DNA from: Sediminibacterium sp. Gen4
Lineage (GTDB): Bacteria > Bacteroidota > Bacteroidia > Chitinophagales > Chitinophagaceae
Reading direction: 5' to 3'
Length of the DNA stretch: 64,000 nucleotides
Assembly: GCA_013391385.1 (NCBI GenBank)
Contig: JACBFI010000018.1
Coordinates: 1 to 64,000, forward strand
The translations under genes and the position numbers were made by a program. The notes under the pieces were generated by a model. The model was given only the letters and a program-made list of their open reading frames with translations, had not been told where the DNA came from and made no database searches. Shown here piece after piece: positions 42,481-49,466 of this stretch (positions are counted from its first letter, which is position 1; every line of letters starts with the position of its first letter).

Positions 42481-42488
42481 TAATTTTG
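42481..42488 (+). promoter_or_regulatory. -7 promoter element TAATTTTG of ATP-grasp operon
   Basis: The octamer matches TAnnTTTG, 10 nt before ATG 42499, directly behind the third palindromic operator. Confidence 0.55.
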
Positions 42489-42498
42489 AGCAAAAAAC

Positions 42499-43479
42499 AT
42501 GTTACCTATAGCTATTTATTACGAGCATCCGGACTGGTTCAAACCGTTGTTTGCTGAATTAGAGAAAAGAGGATTGCCCTTTGAGAAAATTGATGCGGTA
42601 AATCACCAGTTTGATATTAGTGACAGCGCAAAAAAGTACAGTCTGGTTTTTAATCGAATGAGTCCTTCTGCCTATTTACGCAATGGAACACAGGGGATTT
42701 TCTACACACAGTCCTATCTGAAATTTTTAGAAGACAGTGGTGTTAAAACGATCAATGGATACAAAGCTTTTTTGTATGAAACTTCCAAAGCCAATCAGCT
42801 TTCCCTGATTCATAAACTGGGTTATAAATATCCCAAAGCGAAAGTAGTGAACCATACCAGCCAATTGGTAAGAGCAACCCATGGATTGAGATTTCCAATT
42901 GTGGTGAAAGCGAATATTGGAGGAAGCGGTGCCGGTATTGTTAAATACAATTCAGAGTCAAGTCTCGCAGAAGACATCATGCAAAACCAGGTTGATTTTG
43001 GTATTGATCATACTGCGTTAGTGCAAGAATACATTCCTGCAAGAGGCGGATATATAACAAGAGTAGAAACACTAGGCGGTAAATTTTTATATGCTATCAA
43101 AGTATATACCACCGGAGAGTCATTCAATCTTTGTCCGGCAGATATTTGTCAAACAACCGATGGAAAAGAATTGGTAAGAAATGCATGTGCACTCGATGCG
43201 CCTAAAACCGGATTAAAAGTTGAAGCATACGAGCCACCTGCAGAAGTAATTTATGCCGTTGAAAAAATTGTTCAATCCGCAGGTATTGATGTTGGAGGTA
43301 TTGAGTACATCATTGATGACCGCGATGGAGAAATTCTCTATTATGATGTAAATGCTCTTTCAAACTTTGTAGCCGATGCGGTGAATGTGATTGGCTTTAA
43401 TCCACATGAAAGACTGGTTGATTTCATCGAAGCAAAAATCTATGCGAAAGAAGCTTCGCAAGTTGCACACACATTTTAA
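42499..43479 (+). CDS. ATP-grasp domain protein (RimK-like)
   Basis: This protein has 326 residues. An N-terminal Rossmann-like lobe (LPIAIYYEHPDWFKPLFAELEKRGLPFEKID) is followed by the ATP-grasp domain: FPIVVKANIGGSGAGIVKY (about 133-151, Lys and glycine-rich loop), ALVQEYIPARGGYITRVETLGG, and DVGGIEYIIDDRDGEILYYDVNALSNF, where the Mg-binding E/N residues sit. Family members join a carboxylate to an amine or thiol. It is followed after 9 nt by a flavin monooxygenase gene. Two palindromic operators precede it. A role in sulfur-compound use is possible from context only. Confidence 0.85.
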   Translation: MLPIAIYYEHPDWFKPLFAELEKRGLPFEKIDAVNHQFDISDSAKKYSLVFNRMSPSAYLRNGTQGIFYTQSYLKFLEDSGVKTINGYKAFLYETSKANQLSLIHKLGYKYPKAKVVNHTSQLVRATHGLRFPIVVKANIGGSGAGIVKYNSESSLAEDIMQNQVDFGIDHTALVQEYIPARGGYITRVETLGGKFLYAIKVYTTGESFNLCPADICQTTDGKELVRNACALDAPKTGLKVEAYEPPAEVIYAVEKIVQSAGIDVGGIEYIIDDRDGEILYYDVNALSNFVADAVNVIGFNPHERLVDFIEAKIYAKEASQVAHTF

Positions 43480-43488
43480 AAACATACT

Positions 43489-44517
43489 ATGAAATTTGGA
43501 TATTGGTTACCTGTATTTGGTGGTTGGCTCAGAAATGTAGAAGATGAAAACATGCAAGCCAACTGGGACTATATAAAAAAACTCACGATCAGAAGCGAAG
43601 ACCTGGGTTATAGTGTTTCATTGATTGCAGAATTGAATCTGAATGATATCAAGGGTATTCATGCACCTAGTATCGATGCCTGGAGTACAGCTGCAGCTCT
43701 GGCTGCTGTAACCAACAGTATTGAACTGATGGTTGCTGTAAGACCTACTTTTCACAATCCTGCTTTACTGGCTAAAGCTGCTGCAAATATTGATCATATC
43801 AGCAATGGCAGACTTTCATTGAATGTGGTGAGTAGCTGGTGGAAAGATGAGGCTGAAAAGTATGGTGTTCAATTTGAGCAACATGACGACAGGTATGCGA
43901 GAACGGAAGAATGGTTATCTGTAGTCAATGGTGTATGGCAAAAAGACCATTTCAATTTTTCCGGAAAATACTACAATGTTAAGGACAATGTATTACAGCC
44001 CAAGCCAATCTCAAATCCCCGACCTTTTATTTACGCGGGTGGAGAAAGTGAAAAGGCCAAAGATTTGATCTCTTCTACCTGTGATGGTTATGTAATGCAT
44101 GGAGATGATCCGGAAGTGATTGCCAGAAGAATACAAGATTTGTCTGAGAGAAGAGATAAAAAAGGCTTACCACCGATGAAATTTGGTGTAGCAGCATATA
44201 GTATTATCCGATCAACCGAATTGGAAGTGAAGAAAGAGTTGGAAAGGATCACGAATATCAAAATTGGATCAGCAGGTTATGAGAATTACCAACAATGGTT
44301 GAATGGTACTCAGTTAGAACAAAAAGTTTCTTTGGAAGATTATTCTGTGAGCAATCGTGGACTCAGAACAGGATTAACCGGAACACCTCAACAAGTACTG
44401 GATCGTATCGGAGAATTTGAAAAAATTGGTGTTGATTTCTTTTTATTGCAATGCAGTCCACAATTAGAAGAAATGGAAAGATTTTCTGAAGCCATTATTC
44501 AGGTGGAATATGCATGA
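43489..44517 (+). CDS. LLM-class flavin-dependent monooxygenase (SsuD/SfnG-like)
   Basis: This protein has 342 residues and a luciferase-like TIM barrel. Typical sequences are FGYWLPVFGGWLRN, ELMVAVRPTFHNPALLAKAAANIDHISNGRLSLNVVSSWW (about 77-117), YARTEEWLSVV and PFIYAGGESEKAKDL. Family members use FMNH2 and O2 to cleave C-S bonds of alkanesulfonates or dimethylsulfone, releasing sulfite. The strong resemblance to SsuD/SfnG-like enzymes suggests sulfur scavenging. It is the second gene of the operon started by the ATP-grasp gene. No reductase or transporter is adjacent. Confidence 0.88.
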   Translation: MKFGYWLPVFGGWLRNVEDENMQANWDYIKKLTIRSEDLGYSVSLIAELNLNDIKGIHAPSIDAWSTAAALAAVTNSIELMVAVRPTFHNPALLAKAAANIDHISNGRLSLNVVSSWWKDEAEKYGVQFEQHDDRYARTEEWLSVVNGVWQKDHFNFSGKYYNVKDNVLQPKPISNPRPFIYAGGESEKAKDLISSTCDGYVMHGDDPEVIARRIQDLSERRDKKGLPPMKFGVAAYSIIRSTELEVKKELERITNIKIGSAGYENYQQWLNGTQLEQKVSLEDYSVSNRGLRTGLTGTPQQVLDRIGEFEKIGVDFFLLQCSPQLEEMERFSEAIIQVEYA

Positions 44518-44880
44518 TGACTTTTTAGTGCAATAACTTTTAGAAAGTTTAAAACGTTTAGTTTATTTTGCTATAGTTAGTAGGATTGATTGAGTTAATC
44601 ATATTTTTTAAATTTCAATTTGATTAAAAGCGTGCTTAATTTTTTTAGAACAGGTGGAATGATAAAATATGTATATCAGAAATGAGTTTAATTTCAATTT
44701 TTTACTAAAAATTATAGTATTTAAATATTGTTCTGCTAACTTTACTAAAGATTGTTTGCGAAGAAAATTAGCTTTAAGAAGATTTCTCTTATTCTAAATA
44801 ATTGATTTACAATCCATAGCTCGAAAAGCTAAAATAAATTTGGAGTCACAATAATAATTATCGTTATTGCTTATCGGTTT
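44518..44880. other. AT-rich gap before the HEPN operon
   Basis: These 363 nt hold no gene that I can support. The stretch is very AT-rich with T-runs near 44640 and 44700, and differs in composition from the flanking LLM gene. It contains the promoter element and inverted repeat of the next operon near its right end. It marks the left edge of the 44.5-46.6 kb island. Confidence 0.5.
44835..44869 (+). promoter_or_regulatory. Promoter element and inverted repeat of the HEPN operon
   Basis: TAAATTTG (44835-44842) matches TAnnTTTG, 38 nt before ATG 44881. Just behind it, CAATAA (44849-44854) and TTATTG (44864-44869) form an inverted repeat spanning the likely transcription start. Such a site would suit autoregulation, as in toxin-antitoxin operons. 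Confidence 0.45.
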
Positions 44881-45309
44881 ATGACAAGTTTTGCGGAAAA
44901 ATCCCAACAAAGCCTTCAAGCTGCTGAAGTGCTAATGAGAAGTAACCTGTATCCATCAACAATTAACAGAGCTTATTACGGATTCCATCAATACATGTTG
45001 CATATTCTATTCAGGAAAATGGGTAAAACACAGGAAGATTTCGACAATGATTTAAACGCATATGGTTTTGGTACGCATAGTTTAGCCTGGAATTTGGTTG
45101 GTCCTGCTTTTGCAAAGAATAAACCAAAAGATGTTGCAGATAGGGAATGGAGAAATGAATTTAAATGGTTACAAGAGCAAGTCGCGTCTTTTAAAAAAAT
45201 TCGCACTGAGGCAGATTATAAAGAAATAACTATACAACAGGAAGTAGCCCATGATTGGATTAATAAAGCTATTTCAATGATTAATTTACTTAATAAGGGA
45301 TTTAAATGA
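44881..45309 (+). CDS. HEPN-domain protein, probable RNase toxin
   Basis: This all-helical protein has 142 residues. INRAYYGFHQYMLHIL (about 28-43) is the HEPN core with the RNase motif R-X5-H (R30, H36) preceded by N. The start (SFAEKSQQSLQAAEVLMRSNLYPSTINRAYY) matches the first HEPN helix. HEPN proteins with this motif are metal-independent RNases, many of them toxins acting on tRNA or mRNA. It usually pairs with an MNT nucleotidyltransferase antitoxin; none is present here. Its stop overlaps the next start in ATGA, so translation is coupled. AT-rich, unlike its neighbours. Confidence 0.75.
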   Translation: MTSFAEKSQQSLQAAEVLMRSNLYPSTINRAYYGFHQYMLHILFRKMGKTQEDFDNDLNAYGFGTHSLAWNLVGPAFAKNKPKDVADREWRNEFKWLQEQVASFKKIRTEADYKEITIQQEVAHDWINKAISMINLLNKGFK

Positions 45310-45785
45310 CCTCAACTGATTTTATTAAAGAAAATATTCAAAGGATTTCAAAATCATTTCCAGAAACTTGTTTTCGATATGGTTTTGATAATTTAATTAA
45401 TACTCATATAGTAGAAATCACTCCAAATGAACATTTCTATACTTTAGATTCTTTAGACGAAGCGTGGATACCTTTTTCCATTGATTTTATGACTATGTTT
45501 CCAAAAGAGGAAATCGTATTTATTGCTTCAGATTCACCATTGGCTTTATCAAATTATTCATATTGTTGTAATGAACAATCAGATTCAAAATTGATTTCTG
45601 AATTTTTCGAAGCTTTACTTTTAAATAGAATAGATACAATTTATTCCAACAGTATTCTTATTGAAAATGAGTTCTCAGATGCATTAATTACTTCTCATAA
45701 TAATTCTATTGCGAATATCACAGAGAATCCATTTGAGGCTAACGATCTAAAATTTGATGAAGATCAATTTTTGATGGCAGCTTAA
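45306..45785 (+). CDS. Unknown protein of the HEPN/SecB operon, candidate antitoxin
   Basis: I do not recognise this acidic 159-residue protein. It starts MTSTDFIKENIQRISKSFPET and shows HIVEITPNEHFYTLDS (about 34-49) and FIASDSPLALSNYSY (about 71-85). The tail is acidic (ENPFEANDLKFDEDQFLMAA). There is no nucleotidyltransferase GSxxRG motif, no HTH and no membrane helix. It overlaps the HEPN gene by 4 nt and lies 10 nt before the SecB-like gene. By analogy with toxin-antitoxin-chaperone systems it would be the antitoxin, with a C-terminal segment bound by the chaperone; this is inference. Alternatively the two proteins form a toxin complex. Confidence 0.6.
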   Translation: MTSTDFIKENIQRISKSFPETCFRYGFDNLINTHIVEITPNEHFYTLDSLDEAWIPFSIDFMTMFPKEEIVFIASDSPLALSNYSYCCNEQSDSKLISEFFEALLLNRIDTIYSNSILIENEFSDALITSHNNSIANITENPFEANDLKFDEDQFLMAA

Positions 45786-45795
45786 AAAATGTATT

Positions 45796-46218
45796 ATGCA
45801 AGACGAAAAAAAGGAGGGTATGCCTCAATCTACTGGTTCTTATAAAGTTGAAAGGATAATATTGATGAATTCGAGTTTTCATCGAGAAGTTAAAATTGAT
45901 TTTAGCAAACCTATTACCCTAAGTTTTGATCATTCATCTGAAGCACAGGAAACTTCTGAATCAGATGGTTTTTTTGGTGTAGGCTTAACTTTTAGCTTTA
46001 AAGGGATACAGGAGGCTGATTTTTTGGCATTTTCAGCTGAAGTAAAAATGATCGGAATCTTTGAAAAAGTTGGAGAACCAGCTGTATCTGAAGATTTGTT
46101 TAAAAAAATAAATGCCCCAGCTATTATTTATCCATTTATTAGGGAACATCTTCATGGTCTTTGTCAAAAAGGATCTGTAGGAAATGTTCTCCTCCCAACC
46201 GTTAATTTTAAGATTTAA
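45796..46218 (+). CDS. SecB-like chaperone
   Basis: This protein has 140 residues. The C-terminal part, INAPAIIYPFIREHLHGLCQ and then KGSVGNVLLPTVNFKI (about 105-140), is the SecB signature (compare CPAIVFPYVRE...LPPVNF in E. coli SecB). The N-terminal part gives the beta strands typical of SecB: VERIILMNSSFHREVKIDF, GVGLTFSFKG and FSAEVKMIGIFEK. It lacks the long acidic C-terminus that binds SecA. Solitary SecB-like genes outside Proteobacteria are often part of toxin-antitoxin-chaperone modules, where the chaperone stabilises the antitoxin. Here it ends a three-gene operon with a HEPN protein. Confidence 0.78.
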   Translation: MQDEKKEGMPQSTGSYKVERIILMNSSFHREVKIDFSKPITLSFDHSSEAQETSESDGFFGVGLTFSFKGIQEADFLAFSAEVKMIGIFEKVGEPAVSEDLFKKINAPAIIYPFIREHLHGLCQKGSVGNVLLPTVNFKI

Positions 46219-46283
46219 TTTGTTAGGTATCTACATAGATGAGATTACTCAAACAGTGAATAGTTATCTATCCTAATTCAAAT

Positions 46284-46313
46284 AAAAAAAGGTTACAAAT
46301 AATTGTAACCTTT
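46284..46313 (-). terminator. Intrinsic terminator of the tRNA-like RNA
   Basis: Perfect 11-bp arms AAAGGTTACAA (46288-46298) and TTGTAACCTTT (46303-46313) around a 4-nt loop are followed on the minus strand by seven T. It lies 6 nt past the 3' end of the tRNA-like RNA and could also end the HEPN operon transcript. Confidence 0.88.
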
Positions 46314-46318
46314 AAAAG

Positions 46319-46486
46319 CTGTAGGGGGAGGGATCGAACCTCCACGAGGCAGTTAGCTATAGCGCAAAGTTCAGTGGTCGACCCTGGATCCCAACGGAAC
46401 CGTTGGGAGCTCTACACTACGTTTGTCCTGTTATCCTCACCCCCGAGACAAGAGGGCATGTCTGCCAGAAATTTCATCACCCCACA
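46319..46486 (-). ncRNA. tRNA-like RNA with ~96-nt variable region
   Basis: The 168-nt minus-strand sequence has a 7-bp acceptor (TGTGGGG with CCCTACA, one G-U) and a canonical T arm (GGAGG-TTCGATC-CCTCC). The D-arm region (ATG..GGCAGA..CAT) is like tRNA-Leu/class II. An anticodon-like arm, CCCTC-TTGTCTC-GGGGG, would read GTC. Between it and the T arm lie about 96 nt, including a 7-bp hairpin with tetraloop (46390-46407). Alternatively GGCAG can pair with CTGCC to give a tmRNA-like layout. It is followed by a clean terminator. No CCA is encoded. I cannot name it; it may be an aberrant tRNA, a decayed one with an insertion, or a tRNA-mimic RNA. Confidence 0.55.
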
Positions 46487-46584
46487 GTATATAAGATCTT
46501 TGTCGTTGTTTGACAACACAATATTAATATAAATAACCAATTCGTTGTATAAATTTCAATAAATAATTTTAAAATATAGATTTT

Positions 46585-46612
46585 ATTCAATAATTTTGAT
46601 TTTATATTGAAT
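46585..46612 (+). promoter_or_regulatory. Lrp promoter with overlapping palindrome
   Basis: TAATTTTG (46591-46598) matches the -7 consensus. It lies within an inverted repeat whose arms are ATTCAATA (46585-46592) and TATTGAAT (46605-46612). The site precedes the Lrp/AsnC gene by 23 nt and would fit autoregulation. Confidence 0.55.
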
Positions 46613-46635
46613 TTAATCTAAAAACAAGTCGTAAA

Positions 46636-47112
46636 ATGTCTGCCAAATTAAATCTTGACAAACTAGACTACCAGATCATACAGGAAATGATGGAGAATGC
46701 CGAGATATCTTATGCCGATCTGGGTAAGAAACTCTTTGTATCCGGCGGTACCATTCATGTACGCATCAAGAAATTGGAAGAACTAAAAGTAGTGAAAGGT
46801 AAAAAATTATCGATAGACCTCAAATCCCTCGGATATGATGTTATTGCTTTTATCGGCGTATACCTTGAAAAAAGCTCACTCTACGATACTGTAGCCAAAG
46901 AATTGAAAAAAATACCTCAAATCGTTCGGTTGAACTATACCACCGGTAACTACAGCATGTTCGCTGAAATTGTTTGTAAAGACATTCAGGAGTTGCGCTA
47001 TGTATTACATGATGAATTGCAAAAAATCAAAGGCATTGAAAGAACAGAAACCTTTATTTCACTGGAAGAGAGTCTGGATAGAAATGTAGTAGTACTGCCT
47101 TCCGGTACTTAG
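46636..47112 (+). CDS. Lrp/AsnC-family transcription regulator
   Basis: This protein has 158 residues. The N-terminal winged helix (LDKLDYQIIQEMMENAEISYADLGKKLFVSGGTIHVRIKKLEELKVVKG, about 6-54) is of AsnC type. The C-terminal RAM domain (VIAFIGVYLEKSSLYDTVAKELKKIPQIVRLNYTTGNYSMFAEIVCKD) forms the ligand-binding oligomer. Length is typical. It probably senses an amino acid or small metabolite. An inverted repeat overlaps its own promoter. It precedes exopolysaccharide genes in the same direction by 35 nt, so it may be co-transcribed with them. Confidence 0.93.
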   Translation: MSAKLNLDKLDYQIIQEMMENAEISYADLGKKLFVSGGTIHVRIKKLEELKVVKGKKLSIDLKSLGYDVIAFIGVYLEKSSLYDTVAKELKKIPQIVRLNYTTGNYSMFAEIVCKDIQELRYVLHDELQKIKGIERTETFISLEESLDRNVVVLPSGT

Positions 47113-47147
47113 AACAGAATCAATTATTAATTGTATTTTCAAATACC

Positions 47148-48005
47148 ATGTCCACATCCGGTTTAAATATGCCCCATACGATTCAGGTATTGCAAAAACA
47201 TACCCGTTTTATTTTGCTGTTTACATTGTTTGCCATGCTGGTAGCTTTTGTAACCGTACTGTTGGTTCCCAAATATTTTCGATCCAGTGCCAGAATCATT
47301 GCAGCAAATCCACAACTGACAGATAAATCCAGGTTGTTCAACGAAAATATTCAAGGACTCTATTCTTATTTCGGTTCCGGTGATGACCTGGATCGTATCA
47401 TTGGCATAGCGGATATGGATACCACTTATTACCAGTTGGTGGATCAATTCAATTTGATGGATTATTATCAATTAGATAATGACTCTCTGCCACTACTTCG
47501 CCGAAAAGCTGTACTGAAACTCAAAAAAGATATTTCTTTTCAAAGAACAGAACAAGGGCAGATGCGTGTGCAGTGTTGGACGAAAGACAAACAATTATCG
47601 GCTGATATCATCAATACCATGATAAGGATTGTACAACAAAAGCTGGAATCTATTTGGCTCAGCAATTATCAGGAAGCCTCTGCTCAATTGAATGCTTCGA
47701 TCGTTCATAATGAACAACAGTATGCGGCTTTAAATGATAGTATATCAAAAGCTGGTCGTGCACAACAAATTTTGTTGCAAAAACACATGGAAACACTGTT
47801 GGAGGAATTATCCCGATATCGTAAAACAGCCGCTTCCTTTCAACTGATGGGTGAAACAGTTCCTCCGGCTCTTTATGTATTAGAACCTGCAGTGCCGTCT
47901 GTCAAAGCGGAACGACCTGATAAATTGAATACTGTTTTGATTTCAGGTTTGGCAGGATTTCTTTTCTCCATCCTTTTTTTATTATTGAAAGATAGAAGAT
48001 CCTAG
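47148..48005 (+). CDS. Wzz-like polysaccharide chain-length determinant
   Basis: This protein has 285 residues with the two-helix layout of polysaccharide co-polymerases: TM1 at about 21-40 (FILLFTLFAMLVAFVTVLLV), a periplasmic coiled-coil region (about 45-255), and TM2 at about 258-277 followed by the basic end KDRRS. No kinase domain is attached. It should set the chain length of an exported polysaccharide made with the O-antigen ligase/polymerase-like protein encoded next. It ends 9 nt before that gene. Confidence 0.82.
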   Translation: MSTSGLNMPHTIQVLQKHTRFILLFTLFAMLVAFVTVLLVPKYFRSSARIIAANPQLTDKSRLFNENIQGLYSYFGSGDDLDRIIGIADMDTTYYQLVDQFNLMDYYQLDNDSLPLLRRKAVLKLKKDISFQRTEQGQMRVQCWTKDKQLSADIINTMIRIVQQKLESIWLSNYQEASAQLNASIVHNEQQYAALNDSISKAGRAQQILLQKHMETLLEELSRYRKTAASFQLMGETVPPALYVLEPAVPSVKAERPDKLNTVLISGLAGFLFSILFLLLKDRRS

Positions 48006-48014
48006 CATTTCATT

Positions 48015-49463
48015 ATGCAGCTTGCTATCCGCCATAGTAAATTTTTTATCACTGCACCCTTACTATTTGTAGCTGCCATCATTGCTTCAGTGATTTGGCA
48101 TGATGATTATTTACTACTGATTCCTTTTGGGTATTTGCTATTGCCTTATTCGTTTCAATTTTTGATGCATCATGCAGAGAGATTATTTTGGTTGTTGCTG
48201 GCATTGCTCCCTCTATCAACAGAAATCAATATCACTCCATCTTTAGGTCTTGATTTTCCGGATGAACCCATCATGATGATTCTTACAGGCTTGGCATTAC
48301 TTCGCTGGTGGCATCAACCCCATGATTTTCCCCAGGCAGTATGGCGTCATCCTTTGTTTCTTTTATTAATGATACATGTACTTTGGATCGGTATTACCAT
48401 TATCTATTCTGAACAACCATTACTCTCCATTAAATTTTTACTAGCGAAGATTTGGTACATCATTCCCTTTGTCATCTTGCCATCCTTATGGCTCAATTCT
48501 ATTCGTAATATAGAGAAGATGACGCTCTACTTATTGACACCCATGGGTGCAGTGGCATTGATTACTTTGCTGCGCCATGCTATGAGTGGATTTAGTTTTG
48601 AAAGTATCAATCGCCACTTATTCCCTTTTTTCAGAAACCATGTCAACTACGGAGCCATGTTGGTTTGCTTACTCGCAGTTGCCTATGCTGCATACCAACA
48701 TACAAAACAGAACAAGACATATAGAAAGTGGATACAAATCATGCTGGTCATCGGAATCATAGCATTGATTTTTTCTTATTCACGAGGCGCATGGCTTGCA
48801 TTGGTGGGTGGATTGGTCACTGTATTGATCATCCGAAAAAAAATGATTGGGACTCTAATTATTTCCGCCTTATTGACTGTACTGATTTCAACCGTATGGC
48901 TTTCTACCGATCAACGTTATTTCCGTTTTGCACCTGATCATGACAGAACCATTTTTCATACTGATTTCTCTCAACATATGTCGGCTACCATTGCATTAAA
49001 AGATGTTTCCAATGCAGAACGATTTTATCGCTGGGTAGCCGGTGCCCGTATGTTTGCTGAACGACCGTTAACAGGTTTTGGTCCATCTACTTTTTACAGC
49101 AATTACAGGCCTTATACTGTCAAAAGATTTGAAACCTGGGTCAGTAATAATCCTGAACATTCAACCGTGCACAATTATTTTCTTTTGACTGCATTGGAAC
49201 AAGGGTTGATTGGATTATTGATTTTTTGTTCTTTGTATTTTTTGATGTTATGGCGGATCCAAAAAATATATCATCAACTGCATAGTTATTTTTTTCGAAC
49301 AGTTGCATTAACAACCGGTGCAATACTTGCGATGATCGGTATCATCAACTTCATGAGTGATATGATTGAAACCGATAAGATTGGAAGTTTATTTTGGCTA
49401 TGCCTGGGAATGGTGATTGTGTTAGAAGGAAAACTTAAAGAAGAAAAAGAAAGTCTGGCCTGA
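48015..49463 (+). CDS. O-antigen ligase/polymerase family membrane protein
   Basis: This protein has 482 residues and about 11-12 helices. The Wzy_C (O-antigen ligase) pattern is visible: FFRNHVNYGAMLVCLLAVAYAAYQ, IFSYSRGAWLALVGGL (about 253-268, the conserved SRGAWL motif), and the periplasmic loop with GFGPSTFYSNY and NPEHSTVHNYFLLTALEQGLIGLL (about 355-400). It polymerises or ligates undecaprenyl-linked glycan at the periplasmic face. It is in operon with the Wzz-like gene and convergent with a glycosyltransferase gene only 3 nt away. Confidence 0.88.
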   Translation: MQLAIRHSKFFITAPLLFVAAIIASVIWHDDYLLLIPFGYLLLPYSFQFLMHHAERLFWLLLALLPLSTEINITPSLGLDFPDEPIMMILTGLALLRWWHQPHDFPQAVWRHPLFLLLMIHVLWIGITIIYSEQPLLSIKFLLAKIWYIIPFVILPSLWLNSIRNIEKMTLYLLTPMGAVALITLLRHAMSGFSFESINRHLFPFFRNHVNYGAMLVCLLAVAYAAYQHTKQNKTYRKWIQIMLVIGIIALIFSYSRGAWLALVGGLVTVLIIRKKMIGTLIISALLTVLISTVWLSTDQRYFRFAPDHDRTIFHTDFSQHMSATIALKDVSNAERFYRWVAGARMFAERPLTGFGPSTFYSNYRPYTVKRFETWVSNNPEHSTVHNYFLLTALEQGLIGLLIFCSLYFLMLWRIQKIYHQLHSYFFRTVALTTGAILAMIGIINFMSDMIETDKIGSLFWLCLGMVIVLEGKLKEEKESLA

Positions 49464-49466
49464 TTA

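Noticed and set aside
44881-45785. HEPN and next gene as a classical HEPN-MNT pair
   Set aside because: The second protein lacks the nucleotidyltransferase GSxxRG and DxD motifs.
46319-46486. Calling the tRNA-like RNA a regular tmRNA
   Set aside because: The 5' end is not GGGGCTGA-like, the length is less than half of a tmRNA, the acceptor lacks G3-U70, and the inner frame does not end in ALAA.
46487-46520. TTGTCA-N17-TATATA as promoter of the tRNA-like RNA
   Set aside because: The spacing is right, but transcription would start inside the acceptor stem, and this -35/-10 type is not usual in this phylum.
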